The notes below the pieces were generated by a model that saw nothing but the letters and a program-made list of their open reading frames with translations, did not search any database and was not told the origin of the DNA. A stretch of DNA of 12,657 nt from NCBI GenBank assembly GCA_964400875.1, contig CAYNWK010000127.1, positions 1-12,657 on the forward strand, given 5' to 3'. Origin of the DNA: CAYNWK01 sp964400875 (lineage in GTDB: Bacteria > Chloroflexota > Anaerolineae > Anaerolineales > UBA4823). How positions within the stretch are numbered: the first letter of the stretch is position 1; every line of letters begins with the position of its first letter. The position numbers were made by a program, and so were the translations under genes. Shown here piece after piece: positions 6,475 through 12,385 of the stretch.

Positions 6475-6494
6475 CGATTTCTTGAGTTTGTCAA
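6467..6494 (-). promoter_or_regulatory. Promoter of the gntR-slipin-DUF4177 operon
   Basis: On the minus strand TTGACA (6494-6489) is followed after 16 bases by TACAAT (6472-6467), five of six matches to the -10 consensus. The -10 box is the outermost unit of the 8-bp repeat array, so a protein bound to the array would block transcription. The transcript would have a leader of about 100 bases before the GntR ATG. Confidence 0.65.
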
Positions 6495-6535
6495 GAGGTT
6501 TTCTCATCAATTACTCAGACTTCCCCTCTTGACAA
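6488..6535. repeat. 11-bp inverted repeat containing both divergent -35 boxes
   Basis: TTGTCAAGAGG (6488-6498) and CCTCTTGACAA (6525-6535) are exact reverse complements, separated by 26 bases. Each arm contains the TTGACA -35 box of one of two divergent promoters. This could be an operator bound by one dimer or looped tetramer, or a mirrored promoter pair. Confidence 0.6.
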
Positions 6536-6556
6536 GAGAGGTTCCTTCACTATAAT
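6529..6556 (+). promoter_or_regulatory. Strong consensus promoter pointing into the assembly gap
   Basis: TTGACA (6529-6534) and TATAAT (6551-6556) are both perfect sigma-70 hexamers with a 16-base spacer. A second TATAAT-like box (6560-6565) follows. Transcription would run right, into the N run that begins 26 bases later, so the target gene or RNA is not visible. Confidence 0.7.
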
Positions 6557-6581
6557 TAGTATAATTATTGTCATAAATATA

Positions 6582-6681
6582 NNNNNNNNNNNNNNNNNNN
6601 NNNNNNNNNNNNNNNNNNNNNNNNNNNNNNNNNNNNNNNNNNNNNNNNNNNNNNNNNNNNNNNNNNNNNNNNNNNNNNNNN
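6582..6681. other. Assembly gap (100 N)
   Basis: Exactly 100 Ns, the usual placeholder for a scaffold gap of unknown true length. Sequence, genes and even the adjacency of the two flanks across this point are uncertain. Confidence 0.97.
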
Positions 6682-6835
6682 AGAATCGGAAATAATATGT
6701 TAAATTGCATCTGTTTGGGGCGGGGTTCATAACCACCGCCTCGCCAGAGAAGACTGGAGAATGATGTAGCCCGGGTTCCACCATAGACCGGCGAACATTC
6801 CCAGGCTGGAACAATTTCGGCCAACAAACGAGAGT

Positions 6836-6898
6836 GGGTGGTTGCGACCCCGCATGCGGACATTAGCGCATGGCGTGAAGTCTCTGCCGCCCATTTTT
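6836..6898 (+). promoter_or_regulatory. Candidate transcription attenuator in the cysteine operon leader
   Basis: A terminator-like hairpin (ATGGCG 6870-6875 with CGCCCAT 6888-6894, one bulge) is followed by TTTT and sits 43 bases before the cysM ATG. A competing stem CATGCG/CGCATG (6853-6858 with 6867-6872) shares bases 6870-6872, so the two cannot form together. Just upstream, GGGTGGTTGCGACCCCGC (6836-6853) recalls the T-box core GGGTGGNACCGCG with an insertion, but not well enough to call a T-box. The whole interval from the gap to the ATG holds no gene. Confidence 0.3.
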
Positions 6899-6940
6899 GA
6901 TCTCACTGTTGGCCGTTTTGCATTTACCAGGAGAAGTTAG

Positions 6941-7903
6941 ATGGCATTGGTTGCCTTACCCACAAAAACACAAGTCGCTGCCCGGCCTCCGCAAGGGCTG
7001 GAGTCCGCCATCGGCGATACGCCGCTGCTAGCTTTAAGCCGCATCGCCGATTTGCCGGAAAGCGTGCAGCTCTACGCCAAGGCGGAGTGGTTCAACCCGG
7101 GCGGCTCGGTCAAAGACCGGCCAGCCTACAACATCCTGCGCACCGCTCTTTCGGAAGGTAAGCTGGGGGATGGCCGCCGGCTGCTTGACTCCACCTCCGG
7201 CAATATGGGCATCGCTTACGCGACTCTCGGTGCGGCGTTAGGGGTGCCGGTCACGCTGGCTATCCCGGCGAACGCTAGCCCGGAGCGATTGGCGATCCTG
7301 CGAGCGCTGGGCGCGGAGCTGATCCTGACCGACCCGCTGGAAGGCACGGACGGCGCCATCCAAGAGGCCCAGCGGTTAGCCGCGGAACACCCCGAGCATT
7401 ACTTCTATGCCAACCAGTACGACAACCCGGCCAACTGGCAGGCGCATTACGCCAGCACGGGGCCGGAGATCGTGCAGCAAACCGCCGGGGAAGTGACCCA
7501 TTTCGTAGCCGGCCTGGGCACCTCGGGCACGATGATGGGGGCCGGTCGCTACCTGCGCGAGTACAACCCGGACGTGCAGCTGGTCGCCGTGCAGCCCGAC
7601 GGCCCGCTGCACGGACTGGAAGGGCTCAAGCACATGCCCACCGCCATCCAGCCGGCCATATACCAGGTCTCTTTTGCCGATCGCACCGTCGAGGTGCCCA
7701 CCGAAGCGGCGTATGCCATGGTCCTGCGCCTGGCCCGCCGGGAAGGCCTGTTCATCGGCGTGTCATCCGGAGCGGCTGCGGCCGCGGCCGTGCAGGTGGC
7801 GGGCGAGCTGGAATCCGGCGTGGTGGTGACCGTCTTTCCCGATGCAGGCTATAAATACCTGAGCGAGAGCTTCTGGGAGCAGGCCGGGGATGCTAGAAAT
7901 TGA
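6941..7903 (+). CDS. cysM: PLP-dependent cysteine synthase, CysM/CysO-dependent type
   Basis: The 320-aa protein is a fold-type II PLP enzyme. NPGGSVKDRPA (53-62) carries the PLP lysine Lys58. TSGNMG (85-90) is the substrate-binding loop, VAGLGTSGTMMGAGRYLRE (189-207) holds the phosphate-binding GTSGT, and GVSSGAA (273-279) follows; it ends with FPDAGYKYLSE. The KDRPA signature, YQYDNPANWQAHYASTGPE, and the DAGYKYLS end resemble mycobacterial CysM more than ordinary CysK. That enzyme makes cysteine from O-phosphoserine, taking sulfur from the thiocarboxylate of the carrier CysO. Here a CysO-like carrier and a Mec protease are in the same operon, which supports that role. The start ATG has AGGAG with 7-base spacing. 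It overlaps mec by 14 bases. Use of O-acetylserine cannot be excluded. Confidence 0.9.
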   Translation: MALVALPTKTQVAARPPQGLESAIGDTPLLALSRIADLPESVQLYAKAEWFNPGGSVKDRPAYNILRTALSEGKLGDGRRLLDSTSGNMGIAYATLGAALGVPVTLAIPANASPERLAILRALGAELILTDPLEGTDGAIQEAQRLAAEHPEHYFYANQYDNPANWQAHYASTGPEIVQQTAGEVTHFVAGLGTSGTMMGAGRYLREYNPDVQLVAVQPDGPLHGLEGLKHMPTAIQPAIYQVSFADRTVEVPTEAAYAMVLRLARREGLFIGVSSGAAAAAAVQVAGELESGVVVTVFPDAGYKYLSESFWEQAGDARN

Positions 7904-8315
7904 CGGCGCGACCTTGGATGCGATTCACGCCCACGGGGAGAAAGCTTACCCCGAGGAAGGCGCCGGCCTTTTATTGGGCCGGCACGAAGGGGAGTCCAGG
8001 CGGGTGGAGGCGATCCTGCAGCTGGAGAACAGCCGGGAAGAAGGGGCGCGCCGCAACCGCTACCTGGTCACCGCCGAGGACTATATGCGCGGCGAGGATG
8101 AAGCTGCCAGCCGGGGATTGGACGTGTTGGGCGTGTTCCATTCCCACCCCGATCACCCCAACCGGCCTTCTGAATTCGACCGCCAGTGGGCGCTGCCCTG
8201 GTTCTCATACTTGATCACCAGCGTGCAATCCGGCCGGGCGGTGGAGAGCCGCGCCTGGCTGCTATCGGCCGACCGCGAAAACTTTATCGAAGAAGCTATA
8301 AAAATCATTCCCTAG
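7890..8315 (+). CDS. mec: JAMM/MPN+ zinc metalloprotease, Mec-like
   Basis: The 141-aa single-domain protein carries the full JAMM motif: an N-terminal glutamate in PEEGAGLLLG (Glu22/23), then HSHPDHPNRPSEFD with His84, His86, Ser94 and Asp97 in H-x-H-x7-S-x2-D spacing. In mycobacteria the homologous Mec hydrolyses CysO-cysteine and releases free cysteine while regenerating the Gly-Gly end of the carrier. Length and motif agree with that family. The ATG lies inside the last codons of cysM (14-base overlap), indicating coupled translation. In this operon it may also cut the carrier away from its fused E1 (see the fusion gene). No signal peptide, so cytoplasmic. Confidence 0.92.
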   Translation: MLEIDGATLDAIHAHGEKAYPEEGAGLLLGRHEGESRRVEAILQLENSREEGARRNRYLVTAEDYMRGEDEAASRGLDVLGVFHSHPDHPNRPSEFDRQWALPWFSYLITSVQSGRAVESRAWLLSADRENFIEEAIKIIP

Positions 8316-8325
8316 GAGGAAACTC

Positions 8326-8616
8326 ATGTCTTTGTATTTTGTCCGCCACCAACACAACGCCGAAACCTGCCCCGCCAAGGACCCGACGGCGGGGAACATG
8401 CTGCTCGAGCACCTGAGCCCAGGCAACGCCCTAAAGTTCGGCGTACGCCTGCAGGGCGACGCGGTCCTGGATGGGCAGCACACCTTCGTGCTAATCCTGG
8501 ATGCCGACGAAACCAGCCAGGTGGAGCAGTTCATGCAGCCTTTCAAACAGGCCGGCCCGGTGGAGATCTGGCCCGCCTCGCACTGCGAGACGGTCGTCGA
8601 GCGCGCCGGCTGCTGA
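8326..8616 (+). CDS. Small conserved-looking Cys/His protein of unknown function
   Basis: The 96-aa product begins MSLYFVRHQHNAETCPAKDP, has a central LSPGNALKFGVRLQGDAVLD, a beta strand TFVLILDAD, and ends WPASHCETVVERAGC. It has Cys15, Cys87 and Cys96 and His8, His10, His86, a set that could bind metal or handle sulfur. The alternation of strands and helices suggests a ferredoxin-like or dimeric alpha/beta barrel fold. I have a dim memory of homologs in other genomes but no assigned function. It has a strong AGGAGG ribosome site. It is locked between mec and the carrier-E1 fusion (10- and 9-base gaps), which implicates it in protein-bound sulfur transfer or its control. Confidence 0.8.
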   Translation: MSLYFVRHQHNAETCPAKDPTAGNMLLEHLSPGNALKFGVRLQGDAVLDGQHTFVLILDADETSQVEQFMQPFKQAGPVEIWPASHCETVVERAGC

Positions 8617-8625
8617 GGAGGCTCA

Positions 8626-10056
8626 ATGCCGAACTTGAAGATCCCGACCCCTTTGCGCTCGTACACCGACGGGCAGAGCGAGATCGCCGTACAGGGTCAG
8701 ACGGTCGGACAGGCGCTGGATGACCTGACAGCGCGCTACCCGGCCTTGCGCCAGCATTTGTTCAACGGCAAGGACGAGCTGCGCCCCTTCGTCAACCTCT
8801 TCTTGAACGAAGAGGACATCCGCCACCTGGAAGGCGTCGATACCCCATTAAATGAAGGTGACCGCCTGATGCTGATTCCGAGCATCGCCGGCGGCTTGGA
8901 TATGCTGCCCGAGCTTTCCCACGAAGAGATTTTGCGCTATTCTCGCCACCTGCTGATCCCGGAGGTCGGGCTGGAAGGGCAGCGCAAGCTCAAGAATGCC
9001 TCGATCCTGGTGATCGGCACCGGCGGGCTGGGCTCGCCGGTGGCGCTGTACCTGGCCGCGGCCGGGGTGGGCCGCATCGGCCTGGTGGATTATGACGTGG
9101 TGGATTTCACCAACCTGCAGCGCCAGGTGATCCACGGCACTGCCGCAATCGACCAGCTGAAAGTCGAATCGGCCCGCCAGCGCATGCTGGACCTCAACCC
9201 GATGATCCAGGTGGATGTTTACAATGAGCCTTTTACCTCGGAAAACGCCCGGCGCATCGCCGAAGAGTACGAGATCTTGATCGACGGCACGGATAATTTC
9301 CCCACCCGCTACCTGGTCAACGATCTGTGCGTGCTGACCGGCAAACCGAACGTGTACGGCTCGATCTTTCGCTTCGAGGGACAGCTCAGCGTGTTCGACG
9401 CCCGCTACGGGCCGTGCTACCGCTGCCTGTTCCCCGAACCCCCGCCGCCGGGGATGGTGCCTTCCTGCGCGGAGGGCGGCGTCCTGGGCATTTTGCCCGG
9501 CACGATCGGCACACTGCAGGCTACCGAGGCCTTGAAGCTGATCCTGGGGATCGGCGAACCACTGATCGGGCGCCTGATGCTGTACAACGCCCTGGACGTG
9601 TCCTTTGATTTCGTCAACCTGCGCAAGAACCCCAACTGCAAGGTGTGCGGCCCACAGCCGGAGGTCACCGAGCTGATCGACTATGAAGAATTCTGCGGGG
9701 TGCCCAGCCACGACCACGAGGAGGGTTCGGCCGGCGAACGCTGGGATATCACCGCAGGCGAACTCGAAGCTCGCCTGCAGAACGGCAACCCGGTGCACCT
9801 GCTGGACGTGCGCGAGCCGCACGAACTGGAGATCTCCCGGATCGAGGGGGCCAAGCTGATCCCGCTGGGACAGCTGGCCGCGCGCCTGTCCGAACTGGAC
9901 AGCGCCGACGAGATGGTGGTCTTCTGCAAATCGGGGACGCGCTCGGCCCGCGCCCTGGAGCTGATGGTGACCGCCGGCTTTCGCAAGGTGAAGAACCTCA
10001 AAGGCGGCATCAACGCCTGGGCGCGCGAAGTCGATCCCTGCCTGCCGATCTATTAA
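8626..10056 (+). CDS. CysO/ThiS-like sulfur carrier - MoeB/ThiF-type E1 - rhodanese fusion
   Basis: This 476-aa fusion has three parts. Residues 1-90 are a beta-grasp sulfur carrier (ThiS/MoaD/CysO type) ending IPSIAGG, with Gly89-Gly90. From Met93 a MoeB/ThiF adenylating domain runs to about 350: LSHEEILRYSRHLLIPEVG, nucleotide loop GTGGLGS (131-137), DYDVVDFTNLQRQ (155-167), likely catalytic Cys281 in PSCAEGG, and zinc cysteines 264, 267, 338 and 341. A rhodanese domain (about 372-476) has active-site Cys434 in CKSGTRS. The E1 part should adenylate the carrier Gly-Gly end and the rhodanese supply sulfur to form the thiocarboxylate, as MoeZ does for CysO. In known systems carrier and E1 are separate, and the Gly-Gly must be C-terminal, so cleavage after Gly90 seems needed; Mec is next door. 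The strong GAGGAGG fixes the start at 8626. A terminator follows 31 bases after the stop. Confidence 0.92.
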   Translation: MPNLKIPTPLRSYTDGQSEIAVQGQTVGQALDDLTARYPALRQHLFNGKDELRPFVNLFLNEEDIRHLEGVDTPLNEGDRLMLIPSIAGGLDMLPELSHEEILRYSRHLLIPEVGLEGQRKLKNASILVIGTGGLGSPVALYLAAAGVGRIGLVDYDVVDFTNLQRQVIHGTAAIDQLKVESARQRMLDLNPMIQVDVYNEPFTSENARRIAEEYEILIDGTDNFPTRYLVNDLCVLTGKPNVYGSIFRFEGQLSVFDARYGPCYRCLFPEPPPPGMVPSCAEGGVLGILPGTIGTLQATEALKLILGIGEPLIGRLMLYNALDVSFDFVNLRKNPNCKVCGPQPEVTELIDYEEFCGVPSHDHEEGSAGERWDITAGELEARLQNGNPVHLLDVREPHELEISRIEGAKLIPLGQLAARLSELDSADEMVVFCKSGTRSARALELMVTAGFRKVKNLKGGINAWAREVDPCLPIY

Positions 10057-10086
10057 TCTTAGGACTTGAGCAATTGGCGGTGGGTT

Positions 10087-10125
10087 GGGGATGTTTGGGC
10101 GGGCTTTGCCCGCCCAAACATCCCC
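10087..10125 (+). terminator. Strong hairpin after the cysteine operon
   Basis: A perfect 17-bp G/C-rich stem (10087-10103 with 10109-10125) closes a 5-base loop CTTTG. No long T tract follows, only TTCCCTCCTTG. It lies between the operon end and the next gene, so termination is likely. It resembles the hairpin at 11518-11562. Confidence 0.75.
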
Positions 10126-10139
10126 AGTTCCCTCCTTGA

Positions 10140-10145
10140 TATAAT
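10140..10145 (+). promoter_or_regulatory. -10 box immediately upstream of the deacetylase ATG (leaderless-type)
   Basis: A perfect TATAAT ends 7 bases before the ATG at 10153, so transcription would start at or next to the start codon. No ribosome site lies between. This is the spacing seen in leaderless transcripts of several non-proteobacterial phyla. No clear -35 is visible, as the terminator stem occupies that region. Confidence 0.55.
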
Positions 10146-10152
10146 CGTATCT

Positions 10153-11058
10153 ATGAATTCTATTGATAATGAAGCGTCACAAAAACTGACTTTGCTCGCC
10201 GTATTGGCGCACCCGGACGACGAATCCTTCGGCATGGGCGGCACGCTGGCCTTGTATGCGCAGCGCGGCGTCGAGGTGCACCTGGTGTGCGCCACGCGCG
10301 GCGAGGTTGGCGACGTCGATGCGGAATACATGCAAGGTTTCGATTCCATCGCCCAGCTGCGCGAGCACGAACTGCGCTGCGCAGCCGAACAACTGGGATT
10401 GAGCGGGGTGCACTTTCTAGATTACCGGGATTCGGGCATGCCCGGCTCCGAGGATAACGCTCACCCGCGCGCTTTAGCCGCAGCTCCCCTCGAAGAAGTC
10501 GCCGGGAAGATCGTGACAACCATTCGCAGACTGCGCCCCCAGGTGGTGGTGACCTTCGATCCCATCGGCGGCTACCGCCATCCGGACCACATCGCCATCC
10601 ACGAGGCGACCCGGCTGGCTTTCCACGGGGCTGCCGACCTGGAAGCTTTCCCGGGGGAATTGCCGCCTTACCAGCCGCAGAAGCTGTATTACAACACCCT
10701 GCCGCGCCGGCTGATGCGTTGGGCCGTTCGCCTGATGCCTTTGTTCGGGGTAGACCCGCATCGCTTCGGGCACAACGAAGACGTTGACCTGGTAGCGCTG
10801 CTCAATGAAGATTTCCCCGTGCACGCGCGCATCGATTACAAACAGGTTGCCGAGAAGAAGCAAGCAGCCTCGGCCTGTCACGCCAGCCAGGGCGGCGCAG
10901 GTATGGCCGGCGGCCCCTGGCCTATGCGGATGGCTTTCCGGCTGCTCGGGAGCACGGAAAATTTCATGCAGGCATACCCGCCGGTCGTAAACGGCAGCGC
11001 ACAGCACGATCTATTTACCGGAATCGCCGCGGGGGAAAAGACAAAGGAAGCGGTCTAG
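10153..11058 (+). CDS. PIG-L/LmbE-family zinc-dependent deacetylase
   Basis: The 301-aa protein has the N-terminal LAHPDDESFGMGG motif with His20 and Asp23 as expected zinc ligands and Asp22 as likely base. It also has CATRGEVGD (46-54), EHELRCAAEQLG (71-82), and VVTFDPIGGYRHPDHIAIH (132-150), whose histidines (143, 146) supply the remaining zinc ligand. The family removes acetyl groups from N-acetylglucosamine-type sugars or their conjugates, including MshB and Mca in mycothiol metabolism and BshB in bacillithiol synthesis. Being next to a cysteine operon, a thiol-conjugate role is possible but not shown. I chose the ATG at 10153: an upstream in-frame ATG at 10066 would translate through the terminator hairpin, and the TATAAT lies just before 10153. 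It is followed 16 bases later by the DUF3052-like gene. Confidence 0.9.
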   Translation: MNSIDNEASQKLTLLAVLAHPDDESFGMGGTLALYAQRGVEVHLVCATRGEVGDVDAEYMQGFDSIAQLREHELRCAAEQLGLSGVHFLDYRDSGMPGSEDNAHPRALAAAPLEEVAGKIVTTIRRLRPQVVVTFDPIGGYRHPDHIAIHEATRLAFHGAADLEAFPGELPPYQPQKLYYNTLPRRLMRWAVRLMPLFGVDPHRFGHNEDVDLVALLNEDFPVHARIDYKQVAEKKQAASACHASQGGAGMAGGPWPMRMAFRLLGSTENFMQAYPPVVNGSAQHDLFTGIAAGEKTKEAV

Positions 11059-11074
11059 CGGTAAGGAGCGCAGC

Positions 11075-11497
11075 ATGTCCGACCTGAAGAGAAAACTTGG
11101 CATCAAAGCCGGGAGCCGGGTGGGACTGCTCAACGCCGAGGCGGAGACAGTTGCTCGGCTCCGAGAGACGTCTCCGCCAGGAGTAACCTTCCAAGGGGAT
11201 TTGGACCAGGGAAAGTTCGATCTGTTCCTCTTTTGGCCGGAAGGTCTGCATGGATTGAAGGCTGTCTTCCAACGGCTCCAACAGGAGATTGACCCCGACG
11301 GCGCCGTCTGGGCGGTGATCCCGAAGAAGAAATTCGCGCCGTCCCGGGGGATTGACTTCACCTGGGAAGAGCTGCAGGCAGCGTGTTTGCAGACCGATCT
11401 GGTTGACAACAAGGTCGTCTCCGTCTCGGAGCAGACCTATGCGACCCGCTTCGTGATCCGCAAAGAGCGGCGCTGGAAATATCGCGAAGCGACGTGA
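11075..11497 (+). CDS. DUF3052-like protein
   Basis: The 140-aa product begins LKRKLGIKAGSRVGLLNAEAE, continues FDLFLFWPEGLHGLKAVFQ and AVWAVIPKKKF, then WEELQAACLQTDLVDNKVVSVSEQTYATRFVIRKERR. This matches the DUF3052 layout, an alpha/beta domain with a nucleotide-fold-like beta-alpha start, a PKK(x) strand and a WSALRF-like end, here YATRFV. Function is unknown. AAGGAG lies 7 bases before the ATG, and the gene is probably co-transcribed with the deacetylase. A terminator follows the stop by 20 bases. Confidence 0.75.
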   Translation: MSDLKRKLGIKAGSRVGLLNAEAETVARLRETSPPGVTFQGDLDQGKFDLFLFWPEGLHGLKAVFQRLQQEIDPDGAVWAVIPKKKFAPSRGIDFTWEELQAACLQTDLVDNKVVSVSEQTYATRFVIRKERRWKYREAT

Positions 11498-11517
11498 GTA
11501 ACTCAGTTTACCCGGTG

Positions 11518-11562
11518 AACGGGGCTGTTAGGGGGCGCTATACCCGCCCCAACAGCCCCGTT
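11518..11562 (+). terminator. Intrinsic terminator after the deacetylase operon
   Basis: AACGGGGCTGTT (11518-11529) pairs perfectly with AACAGCCCCGTT (11551-11562). An inner GGGGCG/CGCCCC extension follows a one-base bulge, and TTCTCCCTT lies after the stem. The right arm shares CCCGCCC-x-AACA-x-CCCC with the hairpin at 10087-10125. Confidence 0.8.
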
Positions 11563-11663
11563 TCTCCCTTCAACCGGGCAAGTCGGACGGTAATTGAACT
11601 TCCAGACGCATACGGGGGTAAGTAATTACAGTAGGAATTGTGCAGTTAGAGGGAGCAGCGCAC

Positions 11664-12053
11664 ATGCGGTTGAACGCCCGGGTATGGACCTTACTGTTGT
11701 TGTTAACCATCGGCCTGGCCGGCTGCCGGCCGGACCCCAACGTTCAGTTCATCCAGGGCGATTGGTATTTCAACGATCCGCACCTGAGTTCCGTAGCGGG
11801 TGAATCGTCGCTCGAAACGGTGTGGACCTTTGACCGCGGCACCTACTCGATGTACGCCTGCTGCTTCGCTCGAGCCCAGGAGACCGGTTGGTACGAAGTG
11901 CTCGAAAGCGAGGGGGATACGTTAGTGATCGAGCTTTCAAACCGCAACGGCGTTCCCAACTCGGAGCGGTTCTCGGTTGGAATCGAGATCGACCGCACCG
12001 CCGGAACGATTGAAATCCAGGGCAGCGGGCCTTTTGAACGCGTAAATCCCTAG
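11664..12053 (+). CDS. Small predicted lipoprotein
   Basis: The 129-aa product starts MRLNARVWTLLLLLTIGLAG followed by Cys21: a basic n-region, a Leu-rich core and the lipobox LAGC, so signal peptidase II processing and lipid anchoring outside the membrane are expected. The mature part is beta-rich (WTFDRGTYSMYACC, ETGWYEVLESEGDTLVIELS, SVGIEIDRTAGTIEIQGSG) and looks like a small lipocalin-like or beta-sandwich domain. Cys58-Cys59 are adjacent. I do not recognise the family. I prefer the ATG at 11664, with AGGGAG 8 bases upstream, over the in-frame ATG at 11640, which would put a non-basic extension before the signal peptide. It stands alone, with a terminator upstream. Confidence 0.75.
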   Translation: MRLNARVWTLLLLLTIGLAGCRPDPNVQFIQGDWYFNDPHLSSVAGESSLETVWTFDRGTYSMYACCFARAQETGWYEVLESEGDTLVIELSNRNGVPNSERFSVGIEIDRTAGTIEIQGSGPFERVNP

Positions 12054-12385
12054 AATTTGGGGGAAATTCAAGATATTTAGTTTATGTGATGATTAAATCA
12101 GCCCCCAAAGCTTGCAAAATTGTATACTAATCTGGTAAACTTAGTGGACATGGCGTTGGGAGACTTCCATTGGCGGGGTAAATATTGGGTAAAGACATCT
12201 ATTATTCACAATTAAATACAATTCACGCCGGATGAACCGAGTCTGTCTGGCTCTTGGACGTTGAAGGAGGTGATGCATCGGAGAATGCCCGAGATGTGAA
12301 CTGGATCAGATTGGCTGAATCCAGATATTTTCACGTTAATTCACTGGTTTGAATTCAAAGTAAGCCCAATCGGAGGATAATTACA
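12054..12385 (+). other. Gene-free interval with structured leader of the secreted-protein gene
   Basis: No gene is seen. The left part has TTTGGGGG/CCCCCAAA (12056-12063 with 12102-12109) around a 38-base AT-rich loop, a weak terminator candidate for the lipoprotein gene, and a TATACT box at 12123-12128. The right part (about 12237-12324) holds three consecutive small hairpins: 12237-12257, 12276-12296 and 12301-12324, each with a 1-2 base bulge in the right arm. Between the first two lies AAGGAGGTGAT (12264-12274). This part may be a cis-regulatory RNA; I do not recognise a known riboswitch class. Confidence 0.4.

Noticed and set aside
6525..6545. Resemblance of CTCTTGACAAGAGAGGT to the first stem of a SAM-I riboswitch
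   Set aside because: The required core after that stem (GGAGGGA, GGCCC, AACC) is absent and the TTGACA serves as a -35 box.
6836..6853. T-box leader core upstream of cysM
   Set aside because: GGGTGGTTGCGACCCCGC needs an insertion to match GGGTGGNACCGCG and I could not trace a stem I with specifier loop; kept only as a weak attenuator note.
8848..9822. Open minus-strand frame of 324 codons opposite the carrier-E1 fusion
   Set aside because: Antisense shadow; the sense strand carries all E1 motifs and a strong ribosome site.
10066..10152. Upstream extension of the deacetylase frame to an ATG at 10066
   Set aside because: It would translate the 17-bp terminator hairpin and add 29 residues before the family's normal start; TATAAT lies just before 10153.
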